Source of the DNA: Anaerolineales bacterium
GTDB lineage: Bacteria > Chloroflexota > Anaerolineae > Anaerolineales > E44-bin32
Assembly: GCA_030673085.1 (NCBI GenBank)
Contig: DAOVFE010000043.1
Location: 1-9,699 of the forward strand
Direction: 5' to 3'
Length of the DNA stretch: 9,699 bases
Below, piece after piece: positions 1 through 6,677 of the stretch (the first letter of the stretch is position 1; every line of letters starts with the position of its first letter). The notes beneath the pieces were generated by a model that saw nothing but the letters and a program-made list of their open reading frames with translations, had not been told where the DNA came from and made no database searches. Made by a program: the position numbers and the translations under genes.

Positions 1-2502
1 GCAACAGAGATCAAGGCGGGTAAGATATTTGGCGACGCCGAGAATCCATTGCTGGTTTCCTGCCGGTCGGGCGCAAAATTTTCAATGCCCGGTATGATGG
101 ATACAGTTCTAAATATTGGCCTGAACGAGGAAACGGTCAAAGGGATGGTGAAGCTGACTGGCGATCCGCGCTTTGTCTACGATGCCTATCGACGGCTGAT
201 TCAGATGTTTGGTACGGTAGTATTAGATATCCCGGATGAGGCTTTTGAGAAGCCGTTAGATGAATATAAAAAGGATAAAGGATATAAAAGCGATACCGAA
301 CTATCGGCCGACGATTGGAAGTCTTTAACCAAGGCTTTCAAGGACGCGGTTAAAAGCCACAAAGGCTTTGATTTTCCACAGGAGCCGATCAAGCAGCTGC
401 GGATGGCAACCGAAGCGGTTTTCAGCTCTTGGAATGGCAAGCGAGCGATCGATTACCGCAAGGCAGCAAATATATCAGATGATCTTGGCACTGCCGCTAA
501 CATCGTCACTATGGTGTTTGGTAACATGGGAAGTAATTCCGGCACCGGTGTTGCCTTTACTCGCAATCCTTCAACCGGTGAAAAGAAAATCTGGGGGGAG
601 TATTTGCTAAATGCACAGGGCGAGGATGTGGTTGCCGGTATCCGCAATGCCTCGAAGATTGAACACATGAAAGAAGAACTTCCCGAATCCTATGAGGAGT
701 TCATTAATATCTGTTCAGAGTTAGAGAAACACTACCGCGAGATGCAGGACGTGGAGTTCACCATCGAGCGAGGTAAGCTCTGGATGCTCCAAACGCGTAA
801 TGGCAAGCGCACGGCTGAAGCGGCACTAAATATTGCGGTAGATATGGTTAGCGAGGGTTCGATCACAAAAGAAGAGGCCGTCAGCCGGATCGAGAATACA
901 CAGATCGATGCACTGCTTCATCCCCAGTTTGATCCGGAGGCTCTTAGGAAGGCGAGCACCTCTGGTAGATTTTTTGCCAAGGGAGTGAATGCTTCGCCCG
1001 GTGCCGCAGTTGGACGAATATACTTCGATGCTGATACGGCTGAAGCCAAAGCGACAAATGAGAATCAAAACGTGATCATGGTCCGGCCGTTCACAAAGCC
1101 GGATGACGTACATGGCATGCTAGCCTCGAAAGGAATCGTGACCAGCGAGGGCGGCGCTACCAGCCATGCGGCTGTTGTAGCTCGTCAATTTGGTGTTCCA
1201 TGTGTGGTAGGAGCTTCTGAGATCAAGATTGATCTTAATGCCCGCAAGATGAGCGCCAATGGCATTACTGTGAAAGAGGGCGAGTGGATTTCGGTGAATG
1301 GTACCACGGGCGAAGTTTATATCGGTGAGATCGATACACGAATGCCCGAGTTCGAAGAGCAGGTTGGGCTGATGACCTTGCTTGAGTGGGCGGATGAGAT
1401 TGCTGCCCGAAAAGGCGTACGCAAGGGCCCGGAGGGATTTCCTACTCGTGGCTTGATGGTATGGGCCAATGCTGATTATCCGGCCGATGCCCGCCGAGCC
1501 CGTCAATATGGGGCACAAGGTATTGGATTATGCCGCACGGAGCACATGTTCTTCGAGCAGGAGCGATTACCGATCGTGCAGAAAATGATTCTGGCAGAAA
1601 CGTCCGAAGAACGCAGGGAGGCGCTCGACAAGCTCTTACCTTATCAGCGGTCCGACTTCGAAGGCTTGTTCGAGGCCATGGATGGGCTGCCGGTAATTAT
1701 TCGACTGATCGATCCGCCGCTGCATGAATTCCTCCCAAGCCTCGAGGAGCTCATTGAAGAAGTAGCTACTATGCAGGCCAAGGACGAGACCGAGGGTCTG
1801 GCGGAGAAGAAGGACCTGCTGGGGAAGGTCCAGTCGCTGCATGAATCCAATCCGATGATGGGGTTGCGAGGCGTGCGTTTGAGCATCGTGATGCCTGGGA
1901 TTGTTCAAATGCAGGTGCAGGCGATCTTTGAGGCGGCGGCGAATATGGCCCTGAAGGGGGTCAATGTCAAGCCGGAAGTGATGATTCCGCTTACAGGTCA
2001 TGTTAATGAGCTGAAGGCAATCCAGCCGAAGCTGATAGAGATCGCGCATCAAGTTATGAAAGAAAAGGACATCGAATTCCCCTATAAGTTCGGGACTATG
2101 ATCGAAATTCCGCGGGCGGCGCTCACAGCCGGCGAGATCGCTGAAGTGGCCGAATTTTTCTCCTACGGCACAAACGATCTGACGCAGATGACTTTCGGTT
2201 ATAGCCGGGATGACGCTGAGCGGAATTTCCTTATGACGTATGTTGAACAGGGCATTCTGCCATGCAATCCATTCCAGTCGATTGACGCCGATGGTGTGGG
2301 ACGGCTGATGGAGCTCTGTGCATTAGAGGGCCGTGCGACCCGACCTGAATTAGAGGTTGGCATCTGCGGCGAGCATGGCGGCGATCCGGAATCGATTATG
2401 CTATGCCATAAGTATGGCTTGAATTACGTGAGCTGTTCTCCCTTCCGGGTGCCGATTGCCCGTTTGGCAGCTGCTCATGCTGCACTGGAGCTTAAAAGCT
2501 AA
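1..2502 (+). CDS. ppdK: Pyruvate, phosphate dikinase, 5'-truncated by the window edge
   Basis: Interconverts pyruvate + ATP + Pi and phosphoenolpyruvate + AMP + PPi in the cytoplasm. The frame is open from base 1 to the TAA at 2500-2502 (833 codons); the true start lies upstream, and about 70 N-terminal residues are missing judging from the recalled clostridial enzyme. Seen, in order (in-window codon numbers): nucleotide-binding motif RSGAKFSMPGMMDT (from codon 22), GSNSGTGVAFTRNPSTGE, FTIERGKLWMLQTRNGKRT closing the ATP-grasp part, the swivelling phosphohistidine domain GGATSHAAVVAR with catalytic His at codon 389 (1165-1167), then the PEP/pyruvate barrel with GIGLCRTEHMFF, DPPLHEFLP, GTMIEIPRAALTAGE and GICGEHGGDP, whose Cys at codon 789 (2365-2367) is the usual acid/base residue. 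QTRNGKRT and the PPDK-type spacing favour PPDK over PEP synthase. The Thr two residues before the His, phosphorylated in regulated PPDKs, is present; no regulator gene is visible here. All catalytic motifs look intact. Confidence 0.96.
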   Translation, partial: ATEIKAGKIFGDAENPLLVSCRSGAKFSMPGMMDTVLNIGLNEETVKGMVKLTGDPRFVYDAYRRLIQMFGTVVLDIPDEAFEKPLDEYKKDKGYKSDTELSADDWKSLTKAFKDAVKSHKGFDFPQEPIKQLRMATEAVFSSWNGKRAIDYRKAANISDDLGTAANIVTMVFGNMGSNSGTGVAFTRNPSTGEKKIWGEYLLNAQGEDVVAGIRNASKIEHMKEELPESYEEFINICSELEKHYREMQDVEFTIERGKLWMLQTRNGKRTAEAALNIAVDMVSEGSITKEEAVSRIENTQIDALLHPQFDPEALRKASTSGRFFAKGVNASPGAAVGRIYFDADTAEAKATNENQNVIMVRPFTKPDDVHGMLASKGIVTSEGGATSHAAVVARQFGVPCVVGASEIKIDLNARKMSANGITVKEGEWISVNGTTGEVYIGEIDTRMPEFEEQVGLMTLLEWADEIAARKGVRKGPEGFPTRGLMVWANADYPADARRARQYGAQGIGLCRTEHMFFEQERLPIVQKMILAETSEERREALDKLLPYQRSDFEGLFEAMDGLPVIIRLIDPPLHEFLPSLEELIEEVATMQAKDETEGLAEKKDLLGKVQSLHESNPMMGLRGVRLSIVMPGIVQMQVQAIFEAAANMALKGVNVKPEVMIPLTGHVNELKAIQPKLIEIAHQVMKEKDIEFPYKFGTMIEIPRAALTAGEIAEVAEFFSYGTNDLTQMTFGYSRDDAERNFLMTYVEQGILPCNPFQSIDADGVGRLMELCALEGRATRPELEVGICGEHGGDPESIMLCHKYGLNYVSCSPFRVPIARLAAAHAALELKS

Positions 2503-2556
2503 TCGGCGAGATCACGACAGCAAATAAATAATTCGCCGTGAATTTGATGAAATAGG

Positions 2557-2584
2557 CGGGGCGCACTAATAGCAGTGCGCCTCG
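2557..2584 (+). terminator. Putative terminator of ppdK
   Basis: A GC-rich stem lies 54 bases after the ppdK stop: ggggcgcac (2558-2566) pairs with gtgcgcctc (2575-2583), with one G-T wobble, around an 8-base loop, and c2557 pairs with g2584. The following bases (tgtcatattt) are only moderately T-rich, so it is a plausible but not textbook Rho-independent terminator. Confidence 0.5.
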
Positions 2585-2787
2585 TGTCATATTTCGCAGT
2601 TATGACTGTACTTAAAAAGTCAGATACCTCACGCCAATGCACATCGCGAGCTGGCGCTTGCCGTCGTGCACTGTCACTTGCTGCGTAATTCTTCTCTCTT
2701 CCTGCTTAAGGGCCTTCTCGATGCGTCTAAGCATTATTTGAAAGCATTGGGTAATTGAAGTTACTTGAGAAAGGCTTATAAATGGAG

Positions 2788-2809
2788 AACCGCCCGGATT
2801 AGGGCGGCT
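2788..2809 (-). terminator. Putative terminator downstream of tRNA-Glu
   Basis: ccgccc (2790-2795) and gggcgg (2802-2807) form a six-base GC stem with a six-base loop; read on the minus strand it gains a wobble pair and an A-T pair. It sits about 47 bases past the tRNA 3' end, and minus-strand sequence after it (ttctccattt) is T-rich. It probably ends the tRNA transcript, and could partly work in the other direction too. Confidence 0.45.
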
Positions 2810-2855
2810 TTGCCGATTAGGGAAAAGCGAAGAAGATGGATCTTCCAATTGAAAA

Positions 2856-2928
2856 TGCCTCCACGGAGATTCGAACTCCGGTCTTGGCCTTGAAAGGGCC
2901 ACGTCCTGGTCCCCTAGACGATGGAGGC
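2856..2928 (-). tRNA. tRNA-Glu (anticodon UUC)
   Basis: A 73-base cloverleaf can be drawn on the minus strand. The acceptor arm GCCTCCA/TGGAGGC pairs perfectly, the T arm CGGAG/CTCCG pairs perfectly around TTCGAAT, and the anticodon stem TGGCC/GGCCA pairs perfectly around loop CTTTCAA, giving anticodon TTC, hence glutamate. The discriminator base is A (complement of t2856). The CCA end is not encoded (the next minus-strand bases are TTTT), so it must be added after transcription. The gene begins 36 bases after the stop of the helicase loader on the same strand, but has its own promoter. It is the only RNA gene seen. Confidence 0.96.
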
Positions 2929-2938
2929 AACGGTCTGA

Positions 2939-2968
2939 ATTCTACCATGGGCCTAGGGGAAGGGTCAA
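2939..2968 (-). promoter_or_regulatory. Sigma-70-type promoter of tRNA-Glu
   Basis: On the minus strand, TTGACC (-35, 2963-2968, 5 of 6 consensus bases) is followed after 18 bases by TAGAAT (-10, 2939-2944, 5 of 6). A start about seven bases further on would leave only a few bases before the mature tRNA end at 2928. The -35 box overlaps the TGA stop (2965-2967) of the loader gene. Confidence 0.7.
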
Positions 2969-4008
2969 CGATTCTTGCGTCGCTTCGACCGTCCGCCGCG
3001 ATAAGAAGGTGCGGTGATGGGCCGGATCTCGCATATACGGCGATCGAACATGCGGGATTTTAAACGTGGGTCAAGCTCATCAAGCGTCTCGAAGGATGTG
3101 ATAACGGTTGGCAAAGCAGCATTGTAGCGATAGTTAAATAGTTGATATAGTTTTTCTCGGACCCAAGGTGACGTCGCTTGTGTGCCAAGATCATCAAGAA
3201 TCAGTAAAGGGGCAGTGCGGATTTCTTCAAACCGTTGATCATAAGAAACGGTGCTGGATGGATTGAAAGTCGCTCGTAAGTGATCGAGCAGATCCGGAAT
3301 TCCGATAAACAACACTGGATATCCTTGACTGGCGCGATAATTTGCGACTGCAGCTCCGAGATGAGTTTTGCCGGAGCCGTAAGGACCAATCAATATTAAC
3401 CATCCTGAGGGTTTTTCGGCGAATGCTCTGGCTGCCTCGAAGGCTTCTTCCAGCGTTCGTTGATCATCAGAGCTGAGTTTCTCAGATTTACGCAGGTTAA
3501 ATGTTCCAAATGTCTGCCGGGTGTGGAGCGAGAGCGAAGATAGCTCGTATTGGCCCGTATCGTCCATAGGCCGGCGATAATCGGGAGCGTTAATTTGAAT
3601 ATGAGAGACCGTGTCCGGATCTGAAAGCCGGGAGCGCATCCGCCCTTCGATTTCAGCCAGCGCTAGATTAGTAGTTATAACCATGGGCAGATGATTAATA
3701 TATCGATAATTCAGGATCTGGAAGAGCTTTTCACGCGCCCATTCGGTGGCACTTTGGGTGCCGAAATCATCGAGGATCAAGAGCGGCGACTGACGGATTT
3801 GTTCGAAGCGCTCTTGGAAAGTAATCTCCTCGGCATTGAAGGCAAATCGCAGGGAATCGAGTAAGTCAGGAACGGTTAGGAAAAGCGTCGGCATGCCAAT
3901 CGACACACAGTAATTTGCAATAGAAGCCGCCAAGTGGGTCTTGCCACAGCCATAGGGGCCCTGTATTAGAAGCCAGCCATTGAGTGACTGGGCGAAATCC
4001 CGGGCCAT
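2965..4008 (-). CDS. DnaC/IstB-like tandem AAA+ ATPase (C-terminal part of amber-split helicase loader)
   Basis: Predicted ATPase that helps load the replicative helicase; 347 residues from the first ATG after the in-frame amber codon. It contains two complete DnaC/DnaI-type AAA+ modules, similar to each other by eye over about 135 residues. Module 1: Walker A GPYGCGKT (17-24), Walker B LLILDDFG (76-83), sensor-1 VITTN (110-114), RMRSRL (123-128). Module 2: Walker A GPYGSGKT (208-215), Walker B LLILDDLG (268-275), VITSF where VITTN is expected (302-306), RLKSRM (315-320). The tail is very basic (GGRSKRRKNR). No ribosome binding site precedes the ATG, and it falls inside a helix that belongs to module 1, so independent translation from here is doubtful. 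IstB of IS21 elements is the alternative family, but no transposase or IS ends are present and the neighbours are dnaB and a DnaD-domain gene. Confidence 0.85.
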   Translation of the reverse strand: MARDFAQSLNGWLLIQGPYGCGKTHLAASIANYCVSIGMPTLFLTVPDLLDSLRFAFNAEEITFQERFEQIRQSPLLILDDFGTQSATEWAREKLFQILNYRYINHLPMVITTNLALAEIEGRMRSRLSDPDTVSHIQINAPDYRRPMDDTGQYELSSLSLHTRQTFGTFNLRKSEKLSSDDQRTLEEAFEAARAFAEKPSGWLILIGPYGSGKTHLGAAVANYRASQGYPVLFIGIPDLLDHLRATFNPSSTVSYDQRFEEIRTAPLLILDDLGTQATSPWVREKLYQLFNYRYNAALPTVITSFETLDELDPRLKSRMFDRRICEIRPITAPSYRGGRSKRRKNR

Positions 4009-4092
4009 GTTATATGCGCATTCAATGGATTCTTGTTGCCGTTGGCCAAGGCCAGCTCGTCCATGCGGCTTGAAGGATACAAAGGTTAGCTC

Positions 4093-4362
4093 CTACAATT
4101 CATCAAGGTGGCTGAGACTGAATAGCCTGGCTTGGATCCGAGATTGCACATCTTCACTGCGGCAACTGCAGATTTCCAATTTCCCGAAATCCGGATGTCC
4201 TATTGGCAGATCCCGCCGTACATAGCCAAGACCGTGACAATATGGGCAGCCAGGGTCGCCGAGGGTTGTTTTCTCGATTTTATTCATCGATGTAGTCGGC
4301 GTATTCCCCCTCGAGGTATCTTCGGCGATCCTTTTTAGAGTTTCCTCGATCTTTTCGTTCAT
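4093..4362 (-). CDS. N-terminal zinc-binding part of DnaC/DnaI-like loader (ends at amber)
   Basis: An 89-residue open frame ending at the amber codon. It has a short charged helix (1-20) and a Cys4 motif, CPYC (39-42) and CSC (65-67), separated by HGLGYVRRDLPIGHPDFG, as in the N-terminal zinc-binding region of DnaI/DnaC-type loaders that contacts the helicase. It then runs into the linker (LFSLSHLDEL) that leads to the first ATPase module. ATG 4362 is chosen because AGAGGT lies four bases upstream. This start lies 83 bases inside the 3' end of the DnaD-domain gene. The alternative ATG at 4287-4285 (minus) overlaps that gene's stop by a few bases and would keep the whole zinc motif, but its purine-rich tract lies too far upstream. 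As made here it would lack any ATPase. Confidence 0.7.
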   Translation of the reverse strand: MNEKIEETLKRIAEDTSRGNTPTTSMNKIEKTTLGDPGCPYCHGLGYVRRDLPIGHPDFGKLEICSCRSEDVQSRIQARLFSLSHLDEL

Positions 4363-4993
4363 CTTTACCTCTAGTCTGCCAATCTTCAAGGATGGCGCGA
4401 ATATAGCGCCACTTTCGTACATTATTCTCAACTGCAATCTGGATTGCTTCTGTAATCCATGATTCGGGATAGGCTTGCTCGGCATCGCGAAGCGTTTCAG
4501 CGATCATCGGTGTGAGTGGACCGATATTTTGCTCGAATAGTGTAAAAATATTAGGGCGTTCAACACTCAGATCGATGGGCGCCTCAGTTTTATCTGGCAA
4601 CCATTCGCCCTTTTCGATTTTTCCTATGGTCGCATGGCCTCCTGGCGTATTAAGGAAAAAAAGGTACTCTTCTTTCTGAGCGGAGTTGATAGTGATGCTC
4701 AATAATGTACCTCGAGCCGTAGCGCGTTCTAATGCATCTTGAAGCGATTCAGCGGCTGTCATTCCGGGCGTGGTAATCGCTGAAAGCAAAAGATGATCGG
4801 CAAGCATATCGTCTTTGCTGATATAGCGATATGGTCCATCTTTCTGAGCAATTGCCCAGAAGGCGTATAACGTGATCTTGAGCTCTCCAAGATGATCGAT
4901 CGATGGGAGAAGCTCACTAAAGAACTGATTTGGGATTGGCGTTTGCCGTGCCTTATTCTCAGTGAATCCGGCAAAACTATACGAATATTTCAT
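4280..4993 (-). CDS. DnaD-domain replication initiation (primosomal) protein
   Basis: A 237-residue protein. Residues about 149-208 form a DnaD/DnaB-II-type (DDBH2) domain with the signature Y197-xxx-I201-xxx-W205 in WRYIRAILEDW; DnaD proteins bind DNA and help assemble the helicase-loading complex in Firmicutes and their phages. The N-terminal part (FAGFTENKARQTPIP, then a helical stretch with LGELKITLYAFWAI) looks like the winged-helix-like region of such proteins. The tail is basic and then acidic (KKDRRRYLEGEYADYIDE). ATG 4993 is chosen over an in-frame TTG at 5017; neither has a strong ribosome binding site. It lies 122 bases after dnaB and overlaps the loader gene by 83 bases, implying one transcript. 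Function as the bridge between origin complex and DnaB/loader is inferred from family and context. Confidence 0.85.
   Translation of the reverse strand: MKYSYSFAGFTENKARQTPIPNQFFSELLPSIDHLGELKITLYAFWAIAQKDGPYRYISKDDMLADHLLLSAITTPGMTAAESLQDALERATARGTLLSITINSAQKEEYLFFLNTPGGHATIGKIEKGEWLPDKTEAPIDLSVERPNIFTLFEQNIGPLTPMIAETLRDAEQAYPESWITEAIQIAVENNVRKWRYIRAILEDWQTRGKDERKDRGNSKKDRRRYLEGEYADYIDE
4367..4372 (-). promoter_or_regulatory. Ribosome binding site of the loader gene
   Basis: AGAGGT on the minus strand, four bases before ATG 4362. It decides the start in favour of 4362 over the internal ATG at 4287, and sits within the coding sequence of the preceding DnaD-domain gene. Confidence 0.55.
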
Positions 4994-5115
4994 AGTAAAT
5001 TGTAATCCGTTATACAAATCCCGAAAGCACAGGATGGGATGATGCCGGTCCGAGCGCTACGCGCTTGATTGCGTCGATACGAAGTGAAGGCCGTATGGGA
5101 AATGAATCTGTTGGC

Positions 5116-6504
5116 CTAGGGTAAATTGGGTTTTCGTATCTCAGCGTTTTCGAATTTGGCCAGTGTTTTTCGAAAGACCAGATCTACCGTTCCGACCGGG
5201 CCATTTCGGTGCTTAGCGACGATAATCTCAGCAATATTCTCGCGCAGACTATTTTCCTCGTATTGGTCTGGCCGGTATATAAACATGACAATATCTGCAT
5301 CCTGCTCGAGACTGCCTGATTCGCGCAAGTCTGAGAGAACGGGATGCTTATCAGTTCGTTGTTCAACCGCACGGGAAAGCTGGGCTGCAGCCAGAATTGG
5401 GACGTTTAGCTCACGCGCCAAAGCCTTAAGATTACGTGAAATGTACGAGACTTCCTGAACGCGGTTGTCGCTGCGTGTATCTCCACTCATCAATTGAAGG
5501 TAATCGACGATAATTAGGTCCAAGCCCATTTCCATGTGCAATCTTCGAGCTTTAGTTCGCAGCTGCAACGGCGTGATGGCTGGCGTATCGTCGAGGTAGA
5601 TATGAGTGTCGCTGAGCCTGCTAACTGCCTGGGTGAATAATGGCCATTCTTCATCTTTTATCTGACCCAAGCGCATCCGCTGGGAGTCAATTTCTGTTTC
5701 CTGGGCCAACAGGCGCTGAACGAGCTGCTCGTTGGACATCTCTAGCGAGAATATGGCCACATGCTTCTTGTGAATTTGTGCCGTATTTTTAGCAACCGAT
5801 ATCAGGAATCCGGATTTACCTTGTCCAGGCCGACCAGCGATGATCAGTAAATCGCTCGGCTGCATCCCGCCCAATAGCCGATCGAGATCTATAAAGCCAG
5901 TTGGCACACCAACGGTTTCATCTTGATGGCGAGCCAAATAGTCAATTCGGTCGTAGTAGGCGCTTAGGACCTGCTTGATCGGTTGGACCACGTTTGTAAG
6001 GCGGCTTTCGCTAACTCCGAAAATGGCCTTTTCGGCGTCGTCTACGACATTCTCAACCGGAGTATCAGATTTATATGCGAGGCGAGCGATTCGATTGGCT
6101 GCATCTAGCAATCGGCGCCGTATTGCCATTTCCTCGACTAATTGTCCGTACGCCTCGGCATGAAGCGAGGAGGGCACAGTATTAATCAACGCCGCCAGGT
6201 ATGCTGAACCCCCGCTTTCTTCAATGCGGCCTTGGCGATCAAGCTCTTCAGAAACGGTGAGTATGTCAATGGGAAGACGTTGGTCATGCAAACTCGTGAA
6301 GGCTTCCCAGATCCAACGGTTGCGATGAAGAAAGAAGTCGTCACCGGAGAGAAATTGAGCTACATCGTAATACACTTCCGGGTTGACTAAAATGGCGCCC
6401 AATACTGCCTCTTCAGCTTCGCGATTTTGCAGCAAGGCTTGAGCCTGTTGAGCTTTGTCAATTGCACTAGATTCATGTATTGGTGAAAATGATGGATCAC
6501 TCAT
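5116..6504 (-). CDS. dnaB: Replicative DNA helicase DnaB
   Basis: Hexameric 5'-3' helicase of the replication fork, about 462 residues, near the usual DnaB length. The N-terminal domain (about 25-165) has the family opening NREAEEAVLGAILVNPEVY and ILTVSEELDRQG. The RecA-like domain follows GVPTGFIDLDRLLGGMQPSD: Walker A GRPGQGKS (224-231; commoner forms are GRPSMGKT or GRPGMGKT), catalytic Glu in FSLEM (255), Walker B LIIVDYLQLM (330-339), the LSDLRESGSLEQDADIV stretch and the arginine-finger motif AKHRNGPVG. No intein is present. Three starts are possible: GTG 6519, ATG 6513 and ATG 6504. I chose 6504 because a weak GGGT lies nine bases upstream, while the others have nothing; this is uncertain. 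The stop is TAG. It heads the dnaB, DnaD-domain, loader cluster. Confidence 0.95.
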   Translation of the reverse strand: MSDPSFSPIHESSAIDKAQQAQALLQNREAEEAVLGAILVNPEVYYDVAQFLSGDDFFLHRNRWIWEAFTSLHDQRLPIDILTVSEELDRQGRIEESGGSAYLAALINTVPSSLHAEAYGQLVEEMAIRRRLLDAANRIARLAYKSDTPVENVVDDAEKAIFGVSESRLTNVVQPIKQVLSAYYDRIDYLARHQDETVGVPTGFIDLDRLLGGMQPSDLLIIAGRPGQGKSGFLISVAKNTAQIHKKHVAIFSLEMSNEQLVQRLLAQETEIDSQRMRLGQIKDEEWPLFTQAVSRLSDTHIYLDDTPAITPLQLRTKARRLHMEMGLDLIIVDYLQLMSGDTRSDNRVQEVSYISRNLKALARELNVPILAAAQLSRAVEQRTDKHPVLSDLRESGSLEQDADIVMFIYRPDQYEENSLRENIAEIIVAKHRNGPVGTVDLVFRKTLAKFENAEIRKPNLP

Positions 6505-6533
6505 AATAGACATACCCACGGCCGTCGTTTATG

Positions 6534-6620
6534 GGAAAAAGCCAGAATCCCCCGTAGCTTGCTGCAGGGATGAATGGCAAGCGGGGGTTTGGGGGCAACA
6601 GCCCCCTATTGGCTTTTTCC
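6534..6620. repeat. 87-base nested palindrome (three-arm foldback) between dnaB and the BFN gene
   Basis: Perfect 11-base terminal inverted repeats, ggaaaaagcca (6534-6544) and tggctttttcc (6610-6620), enclose two further hairpins. Arm 1 pairs cccccg plus cttgc (6549-6554, 6558-6562) with gcaag plus cggggg (6577-6587), leaving a three-base bulge. Arm 2 is gggggc/gccccc (6591-6596, 6601-6606) with a four-base loop. On either strand the outer stem ends in T5, so it could act as a two-way terminator after the BFN gene. It could equally be a structured dnaB leader RNA or a small non-autonomous mobile repeat; no clear target-site duplication flanks it. Confidence 0.75.
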
Positions 6621-6623
6621 TTG

Positions 6624-6656
6624 GAAGATGCCCCGCAGCTTGCTGCGGGGTTCTTC
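6624..6656. repeat. Strong hairpin, second copy of a GC palindrome
   Basis: ccccgcag (6631-6638) and ctgcgggg (6643-6650) form a perfect eight-base stem with loop cttg; gaaga (6624-6628) and tcttc (6652-6656) extend it past a bulge. The 20-base core at 6631-6650 matches 6550-6569, inside the neighbouring palindrome, at 18 of 20 positions. The two differences both weaken the copy at 6550-6569, turning one pair into a wobble and one into a mismatch. Neither strand has a T-run directly after it, so it is not a classical terminator. Confidence 0.7.
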
Positions 6657-6677
6657 ACTTGCCTAGAAAGATTCCTT

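Larger units (their letters stand above)
2503..2855. other. Gene-free interval between ppdK and tRNA-Glu
   Basis: This 353-base stretch has no convincing gene. It holds a short hairpin directly after the ppdK stop (cggcga 2504-2509 with tcgccg 2533-2538), the better ppdK terminator candidate at 2557-2584, and a terminator-like hairpin for the opposite strand at 2788-2809. A 40-codon minus-strand frame (2612-2734, ATG start) has protein-like composition at its end but no ribosome binding site and no recognisable family, so it is not called as a gene. The rest shows no repeat or structure that I can support. Confidence 0.6.
2965..4362 (-). pseudogene. Full-length helicase-loader gene interrupted by one in-frame TAG
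   Basis: Reading straight through the TAG at 4093-4095 gives a single frame of 465 codons: a Cys4 zinc-binding N-terminus, then two AAA+ modules. Evidence that it is one gene: there is no frameshift; the 28 codons between the stop and the next ATG (4009-4092) still encode loader-like sequence (LTFVSFKPHGRAGL); and the protein's own second repeat supplies the matching unbroken segment (LSSLSLHTRQTFGTFNL against FSLSHLDEL, stop, ELTFVSF). The stop thus falls inside a repeat unit. No ATG, GTG or TTG in frame lies between the stop and 4008. A C-to-T change of a CAG codon is one simple origin (inference). Possible readings are a recent nonsense mutation, a sequencing or assembly error, or programmed readthrough. 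A loader is normally needed, so either an error or a second copy elsewhere would be expected. Confidence 0.8.

Noticed and set aside
1120..2052. Antisense open frames of 132 and 138 codons within ppdK
   Set aside because: They are opposite a strongly conserved enzyme, rich in His, Arg and Ser as expected of shadow frames, with no recognisable motif.
2612..2902. 96-codon minus-strand open frame across the ppdK-tRNA gap
   Set aside because: Its first part is translated from the tRNA-Glu gene and it crosses the terminator hairpin. The last 40 codons (from ATG 2734) look somewhat protein-like but have no ribosome binding site or known family.
2836..3063. 75-codon plus-strand open frame
   Set aside because: It runs antisense through the tRNA and the end of the loader gene; no family features.
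2965..4008. IstB of an IS21-type insertion sequence
   Set aside because: The ATPase modules resemble IstB, but there is no IstA transposase or terminal repeats, and the gene carries a loader-type zinc region and lies with dnaB and a DnaD-domain gene.
4093..4095. TAG used as a sense codon throughout this genome
   Set aside because: dnaB and the acyl-CoA synthetase both end at TAG at the length expected for their families, so a genome-wide reassignment is not supported.
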